Part shown: one piece after another, positions 1-6,397 of the stretch
Position numbering within the stretch: the stretch's first letter is position 1
How the letters are laid out: each line of letters begins with the position of its first letter
Assembly: GCA_905236605.1 (NCBI GenBank)
Contig: CAJORD010000247.1
Span: forward strand, 1-7,461
From: an uncultured Synergistales bacterium
Lineage (GTDB): Bacteria; Synergistota; Synergistia; Synergistales; Aminobacteriaceae
Reading direction: 5' to 3'
Length of the DNA stretch: 7,461 nt
Made by a program: the position numbers and the translations under genes
Notes under the pieces: generated by a model
Seen by the model: the letters and a program-made list of their open reading frames with translations, nothing else
Databases searched by the model: none
What the model was told of the DNA's origin: nothing

Positions 1-1311
1 AGGCCGGAGCTTATGGCGTTCTGCTTCAAAAATTGCTTCAGCGCGAAGGCTTGTTATACGTTCATAATCATCGAGAGCTTTGTTATAAGCGTCTTGTGCC
101 GCGGCCTGATTATCTTCAGCGGCTTTCAGTAAAAATTGCGCCTGCTTAAAATCTTTGTTAGCTCTGTTTTTATAATTTTCGATATTTTGTTTGTCAATGG
201 CAAGAACTTGAAAGATACTCATGCGTTCTTTGCTGCGTGCATAAAAACTTTCTGGCGAATCGTCAAGAAGATTTTTTGTGAGCTCATGCAGCGCGCTTTG
301 AAGGGCCGGAAGTTTTTGATTTTCAATTTCCGAAATTAATTCTGAAGCCGTAGCAATATCGTTTTCAAGTTTTTTGACGCGCGAGCAAATTTTTTCATAA
401 TTTTCGCGTCGTGTAATCAAATTTGAAAAGTCTACAAGCAGAGCAGACGCCCTTTGAGCAGCTTCGAGCCTTCGAGAATTAAAAATAAAATTTTCGCGTC
501 GCGTTTCAAGTTTAGAAATTTCGTGAAGAATATCATGAAATTCGTTTTCAAGTTTCAAAACCGCGCGCAACCAATCGAGAGCTACTCTAGCTTCGTTTTG
601 TTGAGTTTTAATTTCGTAGCAAGAAATTTTAATTTGTTCAATGGCTCTTAAAATTTCATTTTCATCTTGAGAATTATTAAGCGGCGTCTTGCTGTCGCGC
701 AAAAAAATTATATTTCGGAGTTTTTCGCGTTCGTTAAGGAACTGTTCATAGACAAGCATAGAAATTTTGCTGTAAATCTCCGTTCCGGTCAATAATTCCA
801 AAATTTGCGCGCGCTCGTTCTTGTCAGCTTTCAAGAAGGCGTCAAAGCCTCCTTGTTCAAGCATAACGGCCTGACGGAATCTTTTGAAATCCAAGCCTAT
901 AAGCTCTTCGATTTTTTTTCGAGTGTCTGTAGTTTTGTCAGAAAAAATTTCGCCGGTCTTATAATCTGAAAGAACGTGCTTAGCAGTTTGTAATTTTTTG
1001 CTTGTCTTAGAAAAATGCTGCGACCAAGAACTAATAAATTTTTTCCCGTCGGCTTCAAAAACGACTTTCGCGAAACATTCCCGCGTTTTGCGCGACATAA
1101 TTTCATTTTGCTTCTCGCTAATTACTCCAAGCCGCGGCGTCTGACCATAAAGTGCTAGGCATATAGCATCAAAAATTGTAGTTTTGCCCGCGCCGGTCGG
1201 GCCTGTTATCGCAAAAATTCCATCGCTCTCATAAATCTTGTTAGATAAATCTATCTTCCATTGCCCGCGCAAGGAGTTTAGATTTTTTAGTTCAATTTCT
1301 AAAATTTTCAT
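1..1311 (-). CDS. sbcC: Nuclease SbcCD subunit C, N-terminal part (runs off the left edge)
   Basis: ATPase/coiled-coil subunit of the SbcCD (Rad50-Mre11) complex, which uses ATP to open DNA ends and hairpins for the SbcD nuclease. I translated 437 uninterrupted codons from the ATG at 1311 to the window edge. Residues 1-57 are the Rad50 N-lobe: it opens MKILEIELKNLNSLRG, close to E. coli SbcC, and has the Walker A GPTGAGKTT at 37-45. A Q-loop region follows (RFRQAVMLEQGGF near 144-156), then FLKADKNERAQILELLTGTE at 159-178, highly typical of the family. From about 185 on the sequence is charged and heptad-like, the first half of the long coiled coil. The zinc hook, second coil, signature motif and Walker B lie outside the window; family members are about 1,000 residues, so roughly 40% is present. 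It starts 10 bp after the sbcD stop and is surely co-transcribed with it. No strong Shine-Dalgarno is visible; AAAGG at the end of sbcD is rather far upstream. Confidence 0.97.
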   Translation of the reverse strand, partial: MKILEIELKNLNSLRGQWKIDLSNKIYESDGIFAITGPTGAGKTTIFDAICLALYGQTPRLGVISEKQNEIMSRKTRECFAKVVFEADGKKFISSWSQHFSKTSKKLQTAKHVLSDYKTGEIFSDKTTDTRKKIEELIGLDFKRFRQAVMLEQGGFDAFLKADKNERAQILELLTGTEIYSKISMLVYEQFLNEREKLRNIIFLRDSKTPLNNSQDENEILRAIEQIKISCYEIKTQQNEARVALDWLRAVLKLENEFHDILHEISKLETRRENFIFNSRRLEAAQRASALLVDFSNLITRRENYEKICSRVKKLENDIATASELISEIENQKLPALQSALHELTKNLLDDSPESFYARSKERMSIFQVLAIDKQNIENYKNRANKDFKQAQFLLKAAEDNQAAAQDAYNKALDDYERITSLRAEAIFEAERHKLRP

Positions 1312-1321
1312 TTATTTTTAG

Positions 1322-2527
1322 CTACAGCCTTTCGCTTTGAAGAATTTTGTTATACATAAGCATAAAAATTTCTCGTTGACTTTGTGGCGTGTTGTGCTTT
1401 TCGAAAAAAATTTCAAGCATCTCTGACGGCGAAATCTCTTCAAGAGTTTTTGAAAATTCGTGATTAAAATTTTCTCCCGGCCGCTTGCTCTCGTCACGCA
1501 AACTTAAAACTTCAATTTGGGGGAAGAGTTTCACGCGCTCGCTAATCCGTTCTTGTAAATCGCCCTGCGTTTCGTTGCCGGTGTATGTAATTTCGAGCCA
1601 AATAGATTCATTTTGAAATCCTAAAACGTCAATCGCAGAAAAAATTTCATCAAGGCCACCTGTAATTCGTTCAATTCGTTGAAAAACAGGGACAGAAATT
1701 TCTTTAACGTTGATTAAATTTTCGCCTTCGAGTTCGAGAACACAGACCGCTTTATTTTTGCTGACTTCTCCGAATCCCATTGCGAGCGGTGCGCCACTAT
1801 AACGAATATTTTCTCGCCCGATTTTTTGCGGTGAGTGCAAATGGCCAAGCGCCGTGTAAGTCAAAAAGTCCGGGAATAAATCATCGCCGACTTCAATCGC
1901 CGTGCCCACGTAAAGAGAGCGTACGCCGTCGCCGTCGGTTACATGTCCGCCCCGCGCGAATAAATGACCCATTGCGACAATCGGAATTTTAGAATCGCCG
2001 CGCAAATTCAAAGCGTGAGAAAAAATTTTTTCATAATGATTTTTGATTCCGGCTATTAAATTGCTTTCCATGTCATCGACTTCATCAGAAGCGCTAAAAG
2101 TTCGAACATCGCGATCTCGAAGGTAAGGCACAGCACAAACGATTAATTCTGGATTTCCCGAAGCGTCTTTGAGAGTTATAACTTCGTCTTCACACGCCTG
2201 ACCGACAACATGAATTTTGAAGAGCCGCAATAAATTTTTAGGAGCGTCAATGAAAGTCGGTGAATCGTGATTGCCGGAAGTTATTACGATATGTTGGCAC
2301 GAAGATTGAGCTATGCGGCTTAAAAACGAATAATAAAGATCCTGCGCTCTCGTTGAAGGCGTCGTGTTGTCAAAAACATCTCCAGCGACGATTAGAGCAT
2401 CAATATTTTCATTTTTAATTAAATTTTCGAGCCACGAAAAAAATTTTTTGAACTCGTCATAACGTTCACGATTTTTTAATCTTCGTCCTAAATGCCAGTC
2501 GGAAGTGTGCAAAATTTTTTTTATCAC
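1322..2527 (-). CDS. sbcD: Nuclease SbcCD subunit D (Mre11-type exonuclease)
   Basis: Mn-dependent nuclease subunit of SbcCD, acting on double-strand ends, hairpins and palindromes during replication and repair. The 401 residues match the usual length (E. coli about 400). The calcineurin-like phosphoesterase motifs are all present in order: HTSDWHLGR (D10, H12), GDVFDN (D50), GNHDS (N86, H87), MGH (H188) and GHLH (H229, H231). The later part (about 270-400) fits the SbcD capping and C-terminal SbcC-binding region. The start is a GTG at 2527, chosen because GGTGAGGG ends 9 nt upstream and the protein begins right at the first strand of the fold (MIKKILHTSD). First gene of a sbcD-sbcC operon, divergent from the permease gene at 2591. 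No missing catalytic residue was seen. Confidence 0.98.
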   Translation of the reverse strand: MIKKILHTSDWHLGRRLKNRERYDEFKKFFSWLENLIKNENIDALIVAGDVFDNTTPSTRAQDLYYSFLSRIAQSSCQHIVITSGNHDSPTFIDAPKNLLRLFKIHVVGQACEDEVITLKDASGNPELIVCAVPYLRDRDVRTFSASDEVDDMESNLIAGIKNHYEKIFSHALNLRGDSKIPIVAMGHLFARGGHVTDGDGVRSLYVGTAIEVGDDLFPDFLTYTALGHLHSPQKIGRENIRYSGAPLAMGFGEVSKNKAVCVLELEGENLINVKEISVPVFQRIERITGGLDEIFSAIDVLGFQNESIWLEITYTGNETQGDLQERISERVKLFPQIEVLSLRDESKRPGENFNHEFSKTLEEISPSEMLEIFFEKHNTPQSQREIFMLMYNKILQSERL

Positions 2528-2590
2528 GCTGATTTTCCCTCACCTGCTAGAATTAACAAAAAATTTTAACATGCGGGTGAAATTAAAAAA
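2528..2590. promoter_or_regulatory. Divergent intergenic region between sbcD and the permease gene
   Basis: A 63-bp gap that must hold the start signals of two divergent genes. On the minus strand TGT followed by TAAAAT (hexamer at 2563-2568) resembles an extended -10 for sbcDC, placing a transcript start near 2556. On the plus strand TAGAAT at 2548-2553 is a possible -10 for the permease, with no good -35. Ribosome sites: GGTGAGGG (minus) for sbcD, and GGGTGA at 2575-2580 (plus), 10 nt before the TTG start. The two promoters would nearly face each other. Hexamer assignments are by eye and tentative. Confidence 0.35.
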
Positions 2591-3358
2591 TTGGAATGGC
2601 AAATTTCTCAACTTTTTATAATCTGTCCTTTGATATTTATAGGCGGAGTAATTGACGCGATAGGCGGCGGCGGCGGTCTGATTACGCTTCCGGCGTTTTT
2701 GATAGCGGGCTTTCCTGTTCATTACGCGATAGGCACGAACAAAGTAAGCTCGGCTATGGGGACTTCGATAGCGTTCACAAAATTTTTGCTTGATGGCTAC
2801 ATGCCTTTGAAATTGTCGGCGTGCGGAATAATTTTCGCGATGCTTGGCTCGTCATTAGGAGCACGAACAGCACTCTTAATTAGCGATCACGCTTTCAAAA
2901 TTTTGATGTTGTTCATACTGCCTATAACGGCCGTTTACGTTTTCAAAAGTCAAAATCTCTTGACCGAAGAAAAAGATTCGGCCCCGATAAGCACACGAAC
3001 TTATATAATTTGCGTGCTCGTTGCTTTCTTTTTAGGATTTTACGACGGCTTCTACGGACCCGGCGCCGGGACTTTCATGTTGTTACTATTGGCGGGCGCA
3101 GCGAAGTTGAGCGTTCAGAAGGCCAACGGCGTAACGAAGGCGATAAACTTTGCAACTAATATCGCGGCTATAGCAGTCTATTTCATGAACGGCAAAGTGA
3201 TTTTCATAGTCGGAGCGACTGCGGGGCTTTTCTCGATTGCTGGTAACTATATCGGCGCGAGATTTTTTGAGAAGGGAGGAGCAAAAGCCGTCCGGCCTGT
3301 TATACTTGTTGTATTAAGTTTATTTTTTGTACGCGTGATTTATGATTTAGTTTTTTAA
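2591..3358 (+). CDS. TSUP (TauE/SafE) family permease, YfcA-like
   Basis: Inner-membrane protein of the TauE/SafE sulfite/anion exporter family, 255 residues, with about eight hydrophobic segments in two repeated halves. Each half has the family glycine-rich signature: IDAIGGGGGLITLPA at 21-35, and YDGFYGPGAGTF at 151-162. NGVTKAINFATNIAA at 179-193 also matches E. coli YfcA and its relatives. Members move sulfur-containing or organic anions; the substrate here cannot be read from sequence. The start is TTG at 2591 with GGGTGA 10 nt upstream; no in-frame ATG lies closer, and the next Met (56) would remove the first membrane segment and signature. The gene lies 24 bp upstream of the nuclease gene in the same direction, so both are probably on one transcript. 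Family assignment is firm, function is not. Confidence 0.93.
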   Translation: MEWQISQLFIICPLIFIGGVIDAIGGGGGLITLPAFLIAGFPVHYAIGTNKVSSAMGTSIAFTKFLLDGYMPLKLSACGIIFAMLGSSLGARTALLISDHAFKILMLFILPITAVYVFKSQNLLTEEKDSAPISTRTYIICVLVAFFLGFYDGFYGPGAGTFMLLLLAGAAKLSVQKANGVTKAINFATNIAAIAVYFMNGKVIFIVGATAGLFSIAGNYIGARFFEKGGAKAVRPVILVVLSLFFVRVIYDLVF

Positions 3359-3382
3359 TTTTAGTCGAAAGGATTTGATTTA

Positions 3383-4033
3383 ATGTTTAAGCGCGGATTT
3401 ATTTTTACGCTTGCGGCAGTTTTAATTTTTTCTCTTGCGTGTGTTTCGTTCGCTCACCCGGGCAAACTCGACGCTAACGGCGGCCATTATGACAAAGAGA
3501 CCGGCGAGTATCATTATCATAAAGGCCCCAATGCTCTTCAAAGTCTTGAAATTCGACGCAACACTGTTTATAAAGCGAAGGTCGAACGCGTTGTAGACGG
3601 CGACACGGCGATTATATCTTTTGTTTTCGACGACGGCAGCAAATATTTGAAAGAGCGCGTTAGATTCCTTGGCGTTGACACACCCGAAACTGTTCACCCG
3701 AATAAGCCCGTCGAATTTTACGGCAAAGAGGCGAGCAACTTCACGAAGTCAGAACTTACAGACAAAATCGTATGGCTTCAGACAGATGTCGAAGTCAAAG
3801 ACCGTTACAGCCGAATGCTTGCTTACGTTTGGACTAAAGAGCCAACGAAAAAAGACCTTGACGACGAGGCCGCAATTCGCGAATACATGTTCAACGCGAA
3901 ATTATTATTAGACGGTTACGCGCAGTTAATGACCGTTCAGCCGAACTCAAGATACGCGAATTTGTTTGTGCACTTCCAGCGCGAAGCACGCCAAGAAAAT
4001 AAAGGACTTTGGGGCAAGGAACCCAACGAATAA
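3383..4033 (+). CDS. Exported thermonuclease (staphylococcal nuclease family) with YHYH leader motif
   Basis: Predicted secreted Ca-dependent nuclease cutting DNA and RNA, 216 residues. Residues 1-24 are a signal peptide (KR, hydrophobic core, probable cleavage after SFA at 24). Residues 25-49 carry a histidine-rich module, HPGKLDANGGHY then TGEYHYH (H25, H35, H44, H46), seen before many bacterial SNase domains and possibly metal binding. The SNase fold runs about 62-212, with every catalytic residue in register with S. aureus nuclease: VDGDT (D74 = Asp21), RFLGVDTPET (R94 = Arg35, D99 = Asp40, T100 = Thr41, E102 = Glu43) and DRYSRMLAYVW (R144 = Arg87). The C-terminal helix ends ENKGLWG. It should therefore be active outside the cytoplasmic membrane. 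ATG start with AAAGGA 9 nt upstream, 24 bp after the permease stop, so likely the same operon. The Cys at 20 does not sit in a good lipobox. Confidence 0.95.
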   Translation: MFKRGFIFTLAAVLIFSLACVSFAHPGKLDANGGHYDKETGEYHYHKGPNALQSLEIRRNTVYKAKVERVVDGDTAIISFVFDDGSKYLKERVRFLGVDTPETVHPNKPVEFYGKEASNFTKSELTDKIVWLQTDVEVKDRYSRMLAYVWTKEPTKKDLDDEAAIREYMFNAKLLLDGYAQLMTVQPNSRYANLFVHFQREARQENKGLWGKEPNE

Positions 4034-4043
4034 ATTTTTTTAA

Positions 4044-4074
4044 CTTCCTAATCTCTACTTCCTAACTCCTAACT
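4044..4074 (+). repeat. Heptamer tandem repeat, four imperfect units
   Basis: Between the nuclease stop and the phosphatase start lie four 7-bp units in register: CTTCCTA (4044-4050), ATCTCTA (4051-4057), CTTCCTA (4058-4064), ACTCCTA (4065-4071), then a partial ACT. They follow directly on a T-run. Related units occur at 6087-6100 (minus strand) and 7032-7048, also next to a T-run. The array occupies the place where a Shine-Dalgarno for the phosphatase gene would be expected. It resembles the short tandem heptamer repeats known from some bacterial genomes; no function is visible. Confidence 0.6.
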
Positions 4075-4081
4075 GTATTTC

Positions 4082-5839
4082 ATGCAGTCAGATAAGAATA
4101 AAAAAATTTTAATTCAAACGGCCGTCATAATCACGGTGTTATTTTGTGCCGCTGTAGCCACTAACGGACTTGCGATTTTCTACAGCGGTTCTGATTCTTA
4201 CATGTCCGAATTAATCGAGGATAAACGAAATTTGACTCACTATGTCGGCGGCATGATGAGCAGTTATAAATCTATAGCGTGGCTTCTGGATTATTGGCTT
4301 GAAAATTACGAACTCATTGACACTTCTCGCGACTTTGACAATCTTCAAAAATATATTCAAGTTCCCTCAAATTTTTTGATTCATCGAAAGACCGTAACGC
4401 CCGACGAAATTGAAAACTTGCTGCCGGATCAGCAGCTTTTATTTGCGGAGTACTGTTATCGAGAACTGATGGCAAATTTTGATGAAGTCAAAACGATGTT
4501 GCGGCCATTTATTTTATATTGTGTTCGTCCGCTTGATAATCAAGAGAACGCGGCCTTTGTTTTTTTTAACGCTGTCGATAAAGAAAATCACGATGAATTT
4601 ATAAAAGAGCAGCTCGGCACTATATGGTCGCTGGATATATCGAAGCACCCTGTTATTAAATCAATGTACGAATCCGGCCAAGAGTCCGACGAATTTGAAA
4701 ATGTCAAAGTTAAAAAAGAAGAAATTCTTTACGGTTACATGCCGCTGAAAGTTGACGAAAAAATTTTGTGCCACATTACGGCGGCGTTTCGTTGGGACGA
4801 CGTCAAAGCCGCGATTTATAACAGCGTAATCTCCGTTGAAATTAAAAATGCCTTATCCCTTATCATAGCCGGGGGCGTGCTGATGTTTCTGCTTTATATG
4901 TTGCTCCTGCGTCCGCTTGCAAAAGTTCAAAGCAGCGTTCGAGAGTTCACGCGACGAAAAGACAGCGCCTCAATCGTTGACGACCTCGAGACAATAAAAT
5001 CAAAAAATGAAATCGGACGCCTTGCTGATGATGTTTCGCTCTTGGCCGTAACGCTTGATCAATATACAGAAGAGGCCACGCGGCTTTCAGCAGACAAGGC
5101 GCGAATTGCTACGGAGCTTTCATTAGCTGCGACTATTCAGGAAGGAATTTTGCCGCGGGATTTTCCGAACGTGAAAGAGTTTTCACTGTACGCTTCAATG
5201 AGGCCGGCGCGAGAAGTCGGCGGAGATTTTTATGATTTCTTTATGATTGACGATGACCACATAGCGCTAGTTATCGGTGATGTATCAGGCAAAGGGATTT
5301 CAGCGGCACTCTTCATGATGACGGCGAAGACGGTTTTGAAAGATTGTGCGCTCTCGTTGGACAGGCCAATCCAAAATATCGTTCGTGAAGTCAATGATAA
5401 ATTATGCGAAGGCAATGAAGCGATGTTGTTCGTTACACTTTGGTTTGGAATAATGACGATCTCGACGGGCGAAATTAATTACGTGAACGCTGGGCACGAA
5501 TATCCCGCTTTGCGTCGCAACGGAGAAAATTTTGAAATTGTCGAAGATATTCACGCGCGGCCTTTAGCGATTTTGCAAAATCTTGTGTTTTCGTCTGGAA
5601 AAATAAATTTGCAAAGTGGCGACACGATTTTTTTATACACTGATGGCGTTATTGAAGCTAATAATCACGACGGAGAATTATTTGGCGAAGGTGGCCTTGT
5701 TGAAACTCTAAATAAAAATTCTGACGCAGCACCTAAGGAACTCGAAGCCGCAGTTTTGAACAGTCTAAACGAATTTAGCGGCAGTGTTTCGCAATTTGAT
5801 GATATAACTATGCTATGCTTGAAATATTTTGGAAGATAA
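4082..5839 (+). CDS. Membrane sensor PP2C-type serine phosphatase (RsbU/SpoIIE family, HAMP)
   Basis: 585 residues. Membrane segment about 9-33, an extracytoplasmic region about 34-256 of no family I recognise, second membrane segment about 257-276, HAMP linker about 277-330, a short helix to 352 (ELSLAATIQEGILP), then the SpoIIE/PP2C phosphatase domain to the end. Metal-binding motifs are complete: REVGGDFYDF (D382), IGDVSGKG (D400), YTDGVIEA (D521) and FDDIT (D573/D574). Such proteins sense a signal outside the membrane and dephosphorylate an anti-sigma-factor antagonist (RsbV/SpoIIAA-like) or another serine phosphoprotein. No partner switch genes are in this window, so the target is unknown. 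ATG at 4082 is the only sensible start, because an in-frame stop lies at 4070 and the first membrane segment follows directly, yet no purine-rich ribosome site precedes it. Gap to the nuclease gene is 48 bp, with no terminator seen. Confidence 0.94.
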   Translation: MQSDKNKKILIQTAVIITVLFCAAVATNGLAIFYSGSDSYMSELIEDKRNLTHYVGGMMSSYKSIAWLLDYWLENYELIDTSRDFDNLQKYIQVPSNFLIHRKTVTPDEIENLLPDQQLLFAEYCYRELMANFDEVKTMLRPFILYCVRPLDNQENAAFVFFNAVDKENHDEFIKEQLGTIWSLDISKHPVIKSMYESGQESDEFENVKVKKEEILYGYMPLKVDEKILCHITAAFRWDDVKAAIYNSVISVEIKNALSLIIAGGVLMFLLYMLLLRPLAKVQSSVREFTRRKDSASIVDDLETIKSKNEIGRLADDVSLLAVTLDQYTEEATRLSADKARIATELSLAATIQEGILPRDFPNVKEFSLYASMRPAREVGGDFYDFFMIDDDHIALVIGDVSGKGISAALFMMTAKTVLKDCALSLDRPIQNIVREVNDKLCEGNEAMLFVTLWFGIMTISTGEINYVNAGHEYPALRRNGENFEIVEDIHARPLAILQNLVFSSGKINLQSGDTIFLYTDGVIEANNHDGELFGEGGLVETLNKNSDAAPKELEAAVLNSLNEFSGSVSQFDDITMLCLKYFGR

Positions 5840-5867
5840 AAACAAAAGGAGCCTTTCGACTCCTCTT
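5838..5867 (-). terminator. Rho-independent terminator of the rubredoxin gene
   Basis: Read on the minus strand: arms AAGAGGAGTC and GGCTCCTTTT (two G-T pairs) close a GAAA tetraloop, giving 10 pairs, then the T-rich tail TTTTGTTTTT, which overlaps the last arm. It ends at the convergent phosphatase stop codon. Read on the plus strand the wobble pairs become mismatches and no T-run follows, so it should serve mainly the rubredoxin transcript. Confidence 0.8.
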
Positions 5868-5900
5868 GCTGTCATTCTCACCTTTAGTTTTAAAAAGACT

Positions 5901-6059
5901 CTATTGAGCCTCAAACATATCCTTTCCTACTGCACACAGCGGGCAAACCCAATCTTCAGGAACATCTTCCCACGCAGTCCCCGGAGCGATTCCGTTATCA
6001 GGGTCGCCTTTTTCAGGGTCATAAACATAACCGCACACTGTGCAAACATATTTCGCCAT
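5901..6059 (-). CDS. Rubredoxin
   Basis: Small cytoplasmic iron protein that carries single electrons, typically in anaerobes to rubrerythrin, superoxide reductase or flavoprotein oxidoreductases. The 52-residue product starts MAKYVCTVCGYVYDP and has both iron-binding pairs, C6-x2-C9 and C39-x2-C42 (EDWVCPLC), with the conserved PEKGDPDNGIAPGT and WEDVPEDW segments; length is exactly typical. I chose the ATG at 6059 over the in-frame ATG at 6068: GGGAGG (6071-6076) ends 11 nt before the former but only 2 nt before the latter, and the shorter protein matches the family N-terminus. It has its own promoter (-10 at 6141-6146) and a terminator at 5838-5867. No electron-transfer partner is adjacent. 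Confidence 0.97.
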   Translation of the reverse strand: MAKYVCTVCGYVYDPEKGDPDNGIAPGTAWEDVPEDWVCPLCAVGKDMFEAQ

Positions 6060-6086
6060 ATTATTCATAACCTCCCTTTTTTTAAT

Positions 6087-6100
6087 TAGGAAACAGAGAT
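6087..6100 (-). repeat. Heptamer repeat, two units, in the rubredoxin leader
   Basis: On the minus strand, after a T-run, come ATCTCTG and TTTCCTA followed by ATT. Over 18 bases this agrees with 15 of the array upstream of the phosphatase gene (AATCTCTACTTCCTAACT). It lies between the promoter and the Shine-Dalgarno of the rubredoxin gene, so it would be transcribed as part of the 5' UTR. Two units alone would be weak evidence; the match to the other two sites supports it. Confidence 0.4.
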
Positions 6101-6108
6101 TAAAAAAT

Positions 6109-6122
6109 AAATTTGCAAATTT
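6109..6122. promoter_or_regulatory. Perfect 14-bp palindrome in the rubredoxin leader
   Basis: AAATTTG-CAAATTT is a perfect inverted repeat lying about 20 to 35 bp downstream of the rubredoxin -10. It could be an operator. Its half-site AATTTG also occurs in the larger palindrome at the toxin promoter (7003-7026). AT-rich palindromes arise easily by chance, so the call is tentative. Confidence 0.3.
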
Positions 6123-6140
6123 CTCTTTATCCTGTTGCCT

Positions 6141-6146
6141 ATTATA
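6141..6146 (-). promoter_or_regulatory. Extended -10 promoter of the rubredoxin gene
   Basis: On the minus strand TTGT is followed by a perfect TATAAT, giving the TG-n extended -10. The expected start of transcription is near 6134, leaving a leader of about 75 nt. The -35 is poor (GTTAAT at 17-bp spacing), which is usual for extended -10 promoters. The site lies just after the small ORF stop at 6165, so rubredoxin can be transcribed independently of it. Confidence 0.55.
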
Positions 6147-6164
6147 ACAAATAACGAAGAATTA

Positions 6165-6326
6165 TTAACATACGCTTACTTCGCTCTTCACTATTTCAAA
6201 ATCATCATTATTTAATTTTTCAATTTCTCTAATGATTTCATTGTTTTCTTCATCTGAGACTTCGTTAAAATACGACTGCTGATATTGTAATGTATTTTTA
6301 TGCAATTTTGTTGTTACATTAAGCAT
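6165..6326 (-). CDS. Small acidic hypothetical protein, 53 residues
   Basis: Not a family I recognise. The ORF encodes 53 residues starting MLNVTTKLHKNTLQ and ending KSEVSVC. It is acidic (11 Asp/Glu against 5 Lys/Arg) and likely helical in the middle (EENNEIIREIEKLNNDD), with no membrane segment or signal peptide. A good AAAGGAG (6338-6344) lies 11 nt before the ATG, which argues for real translation. Codon choice is more AT-rich (AAT, TTA, ATT) than in sbcDC or the phosphatase gene. It follows the toxin module after that module's terminator (6363-6392); I see no convincing promoter of its own, so it may be expressed by read-through. An accessory part of the module or a gene remnant are both possible; a chance ORF is less likely given the ribosome site. 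Confidence 0.5.
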   Translation of the reverse strand: MLNVTTKLHKNTLQYQQSYFNEVSDEENNEIIREIEKLNNDDFEIVKSEVSVC

Positions 6327-6362
6327 TACACAACACACTCCTTTATTTAATAATTTTCACAT

Positions 6363-6392
6363 AAAAAACGGCCTCCCACTTTCGGAAGACCG
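6363..6392 (-). terminator. Rho-independent terminator of the toxin-antitoxin module
   Basis: Minus strand: arms CGGTCTTCC (6392-6384) and GGGAGGCCG (6377-6369) give 9 pairs including G-T pairs, loop GAAAGT, then TTTTTT at 6368-6363. It begins 5 bp after the stop codon of the 74-residue gene. Its loop region nearly equals that of the terminator at 7052-7089. Confidence 0.88.
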
Positions 6393-6397
6393 CAATT

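Noticed and set aside
397..500. Direct repeat ATTTTCGCGTCG at two places in sbcC
   Set aside because: Both encode Arg-Arg-Glu-Asn in the coiled coil; recurrent heptad residues and shared codons explain it.
136..1106. Short ORFs at 136-339, 454-651 (plus) and 897-1106 (minus)
   Set aside because: All lie within sbcC, whose frame is unbroken and has Walker A and other family motifs.
3428..3445. Lipoprotein signal in the thermonuclease (Cys 20)
   Set aside because: The residues before Cys are S-L-A, without the usual Leu at -3, and a good signal peptidase I site follows at SFA.
3422..3911. ORFs at 3422-3697 (minus) and 3669-3911 (plus)
   Set aside because: Both are alternative frames of the thermonuclease, which retains all catalytic residues.
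5840..5870. Plus-strand terminator for the phosphatase gene
   Set aside because: On this strand the hairpin has A-C mismatches and no T-run follows; the geometry fits the minus strand.
6060..6068. ATG at 6068 as the rubredoxin start
   Set aside because: It is only 2 nt from GGGAGG, and the three extra residues are not typical of rubredoxins.
5829..6089. 86-codon plus-strand ORF after the phosphatase
   Set aside because: It is antisense to rubredoxin, overlaps the phosphatase end and terminator, and has no family features.
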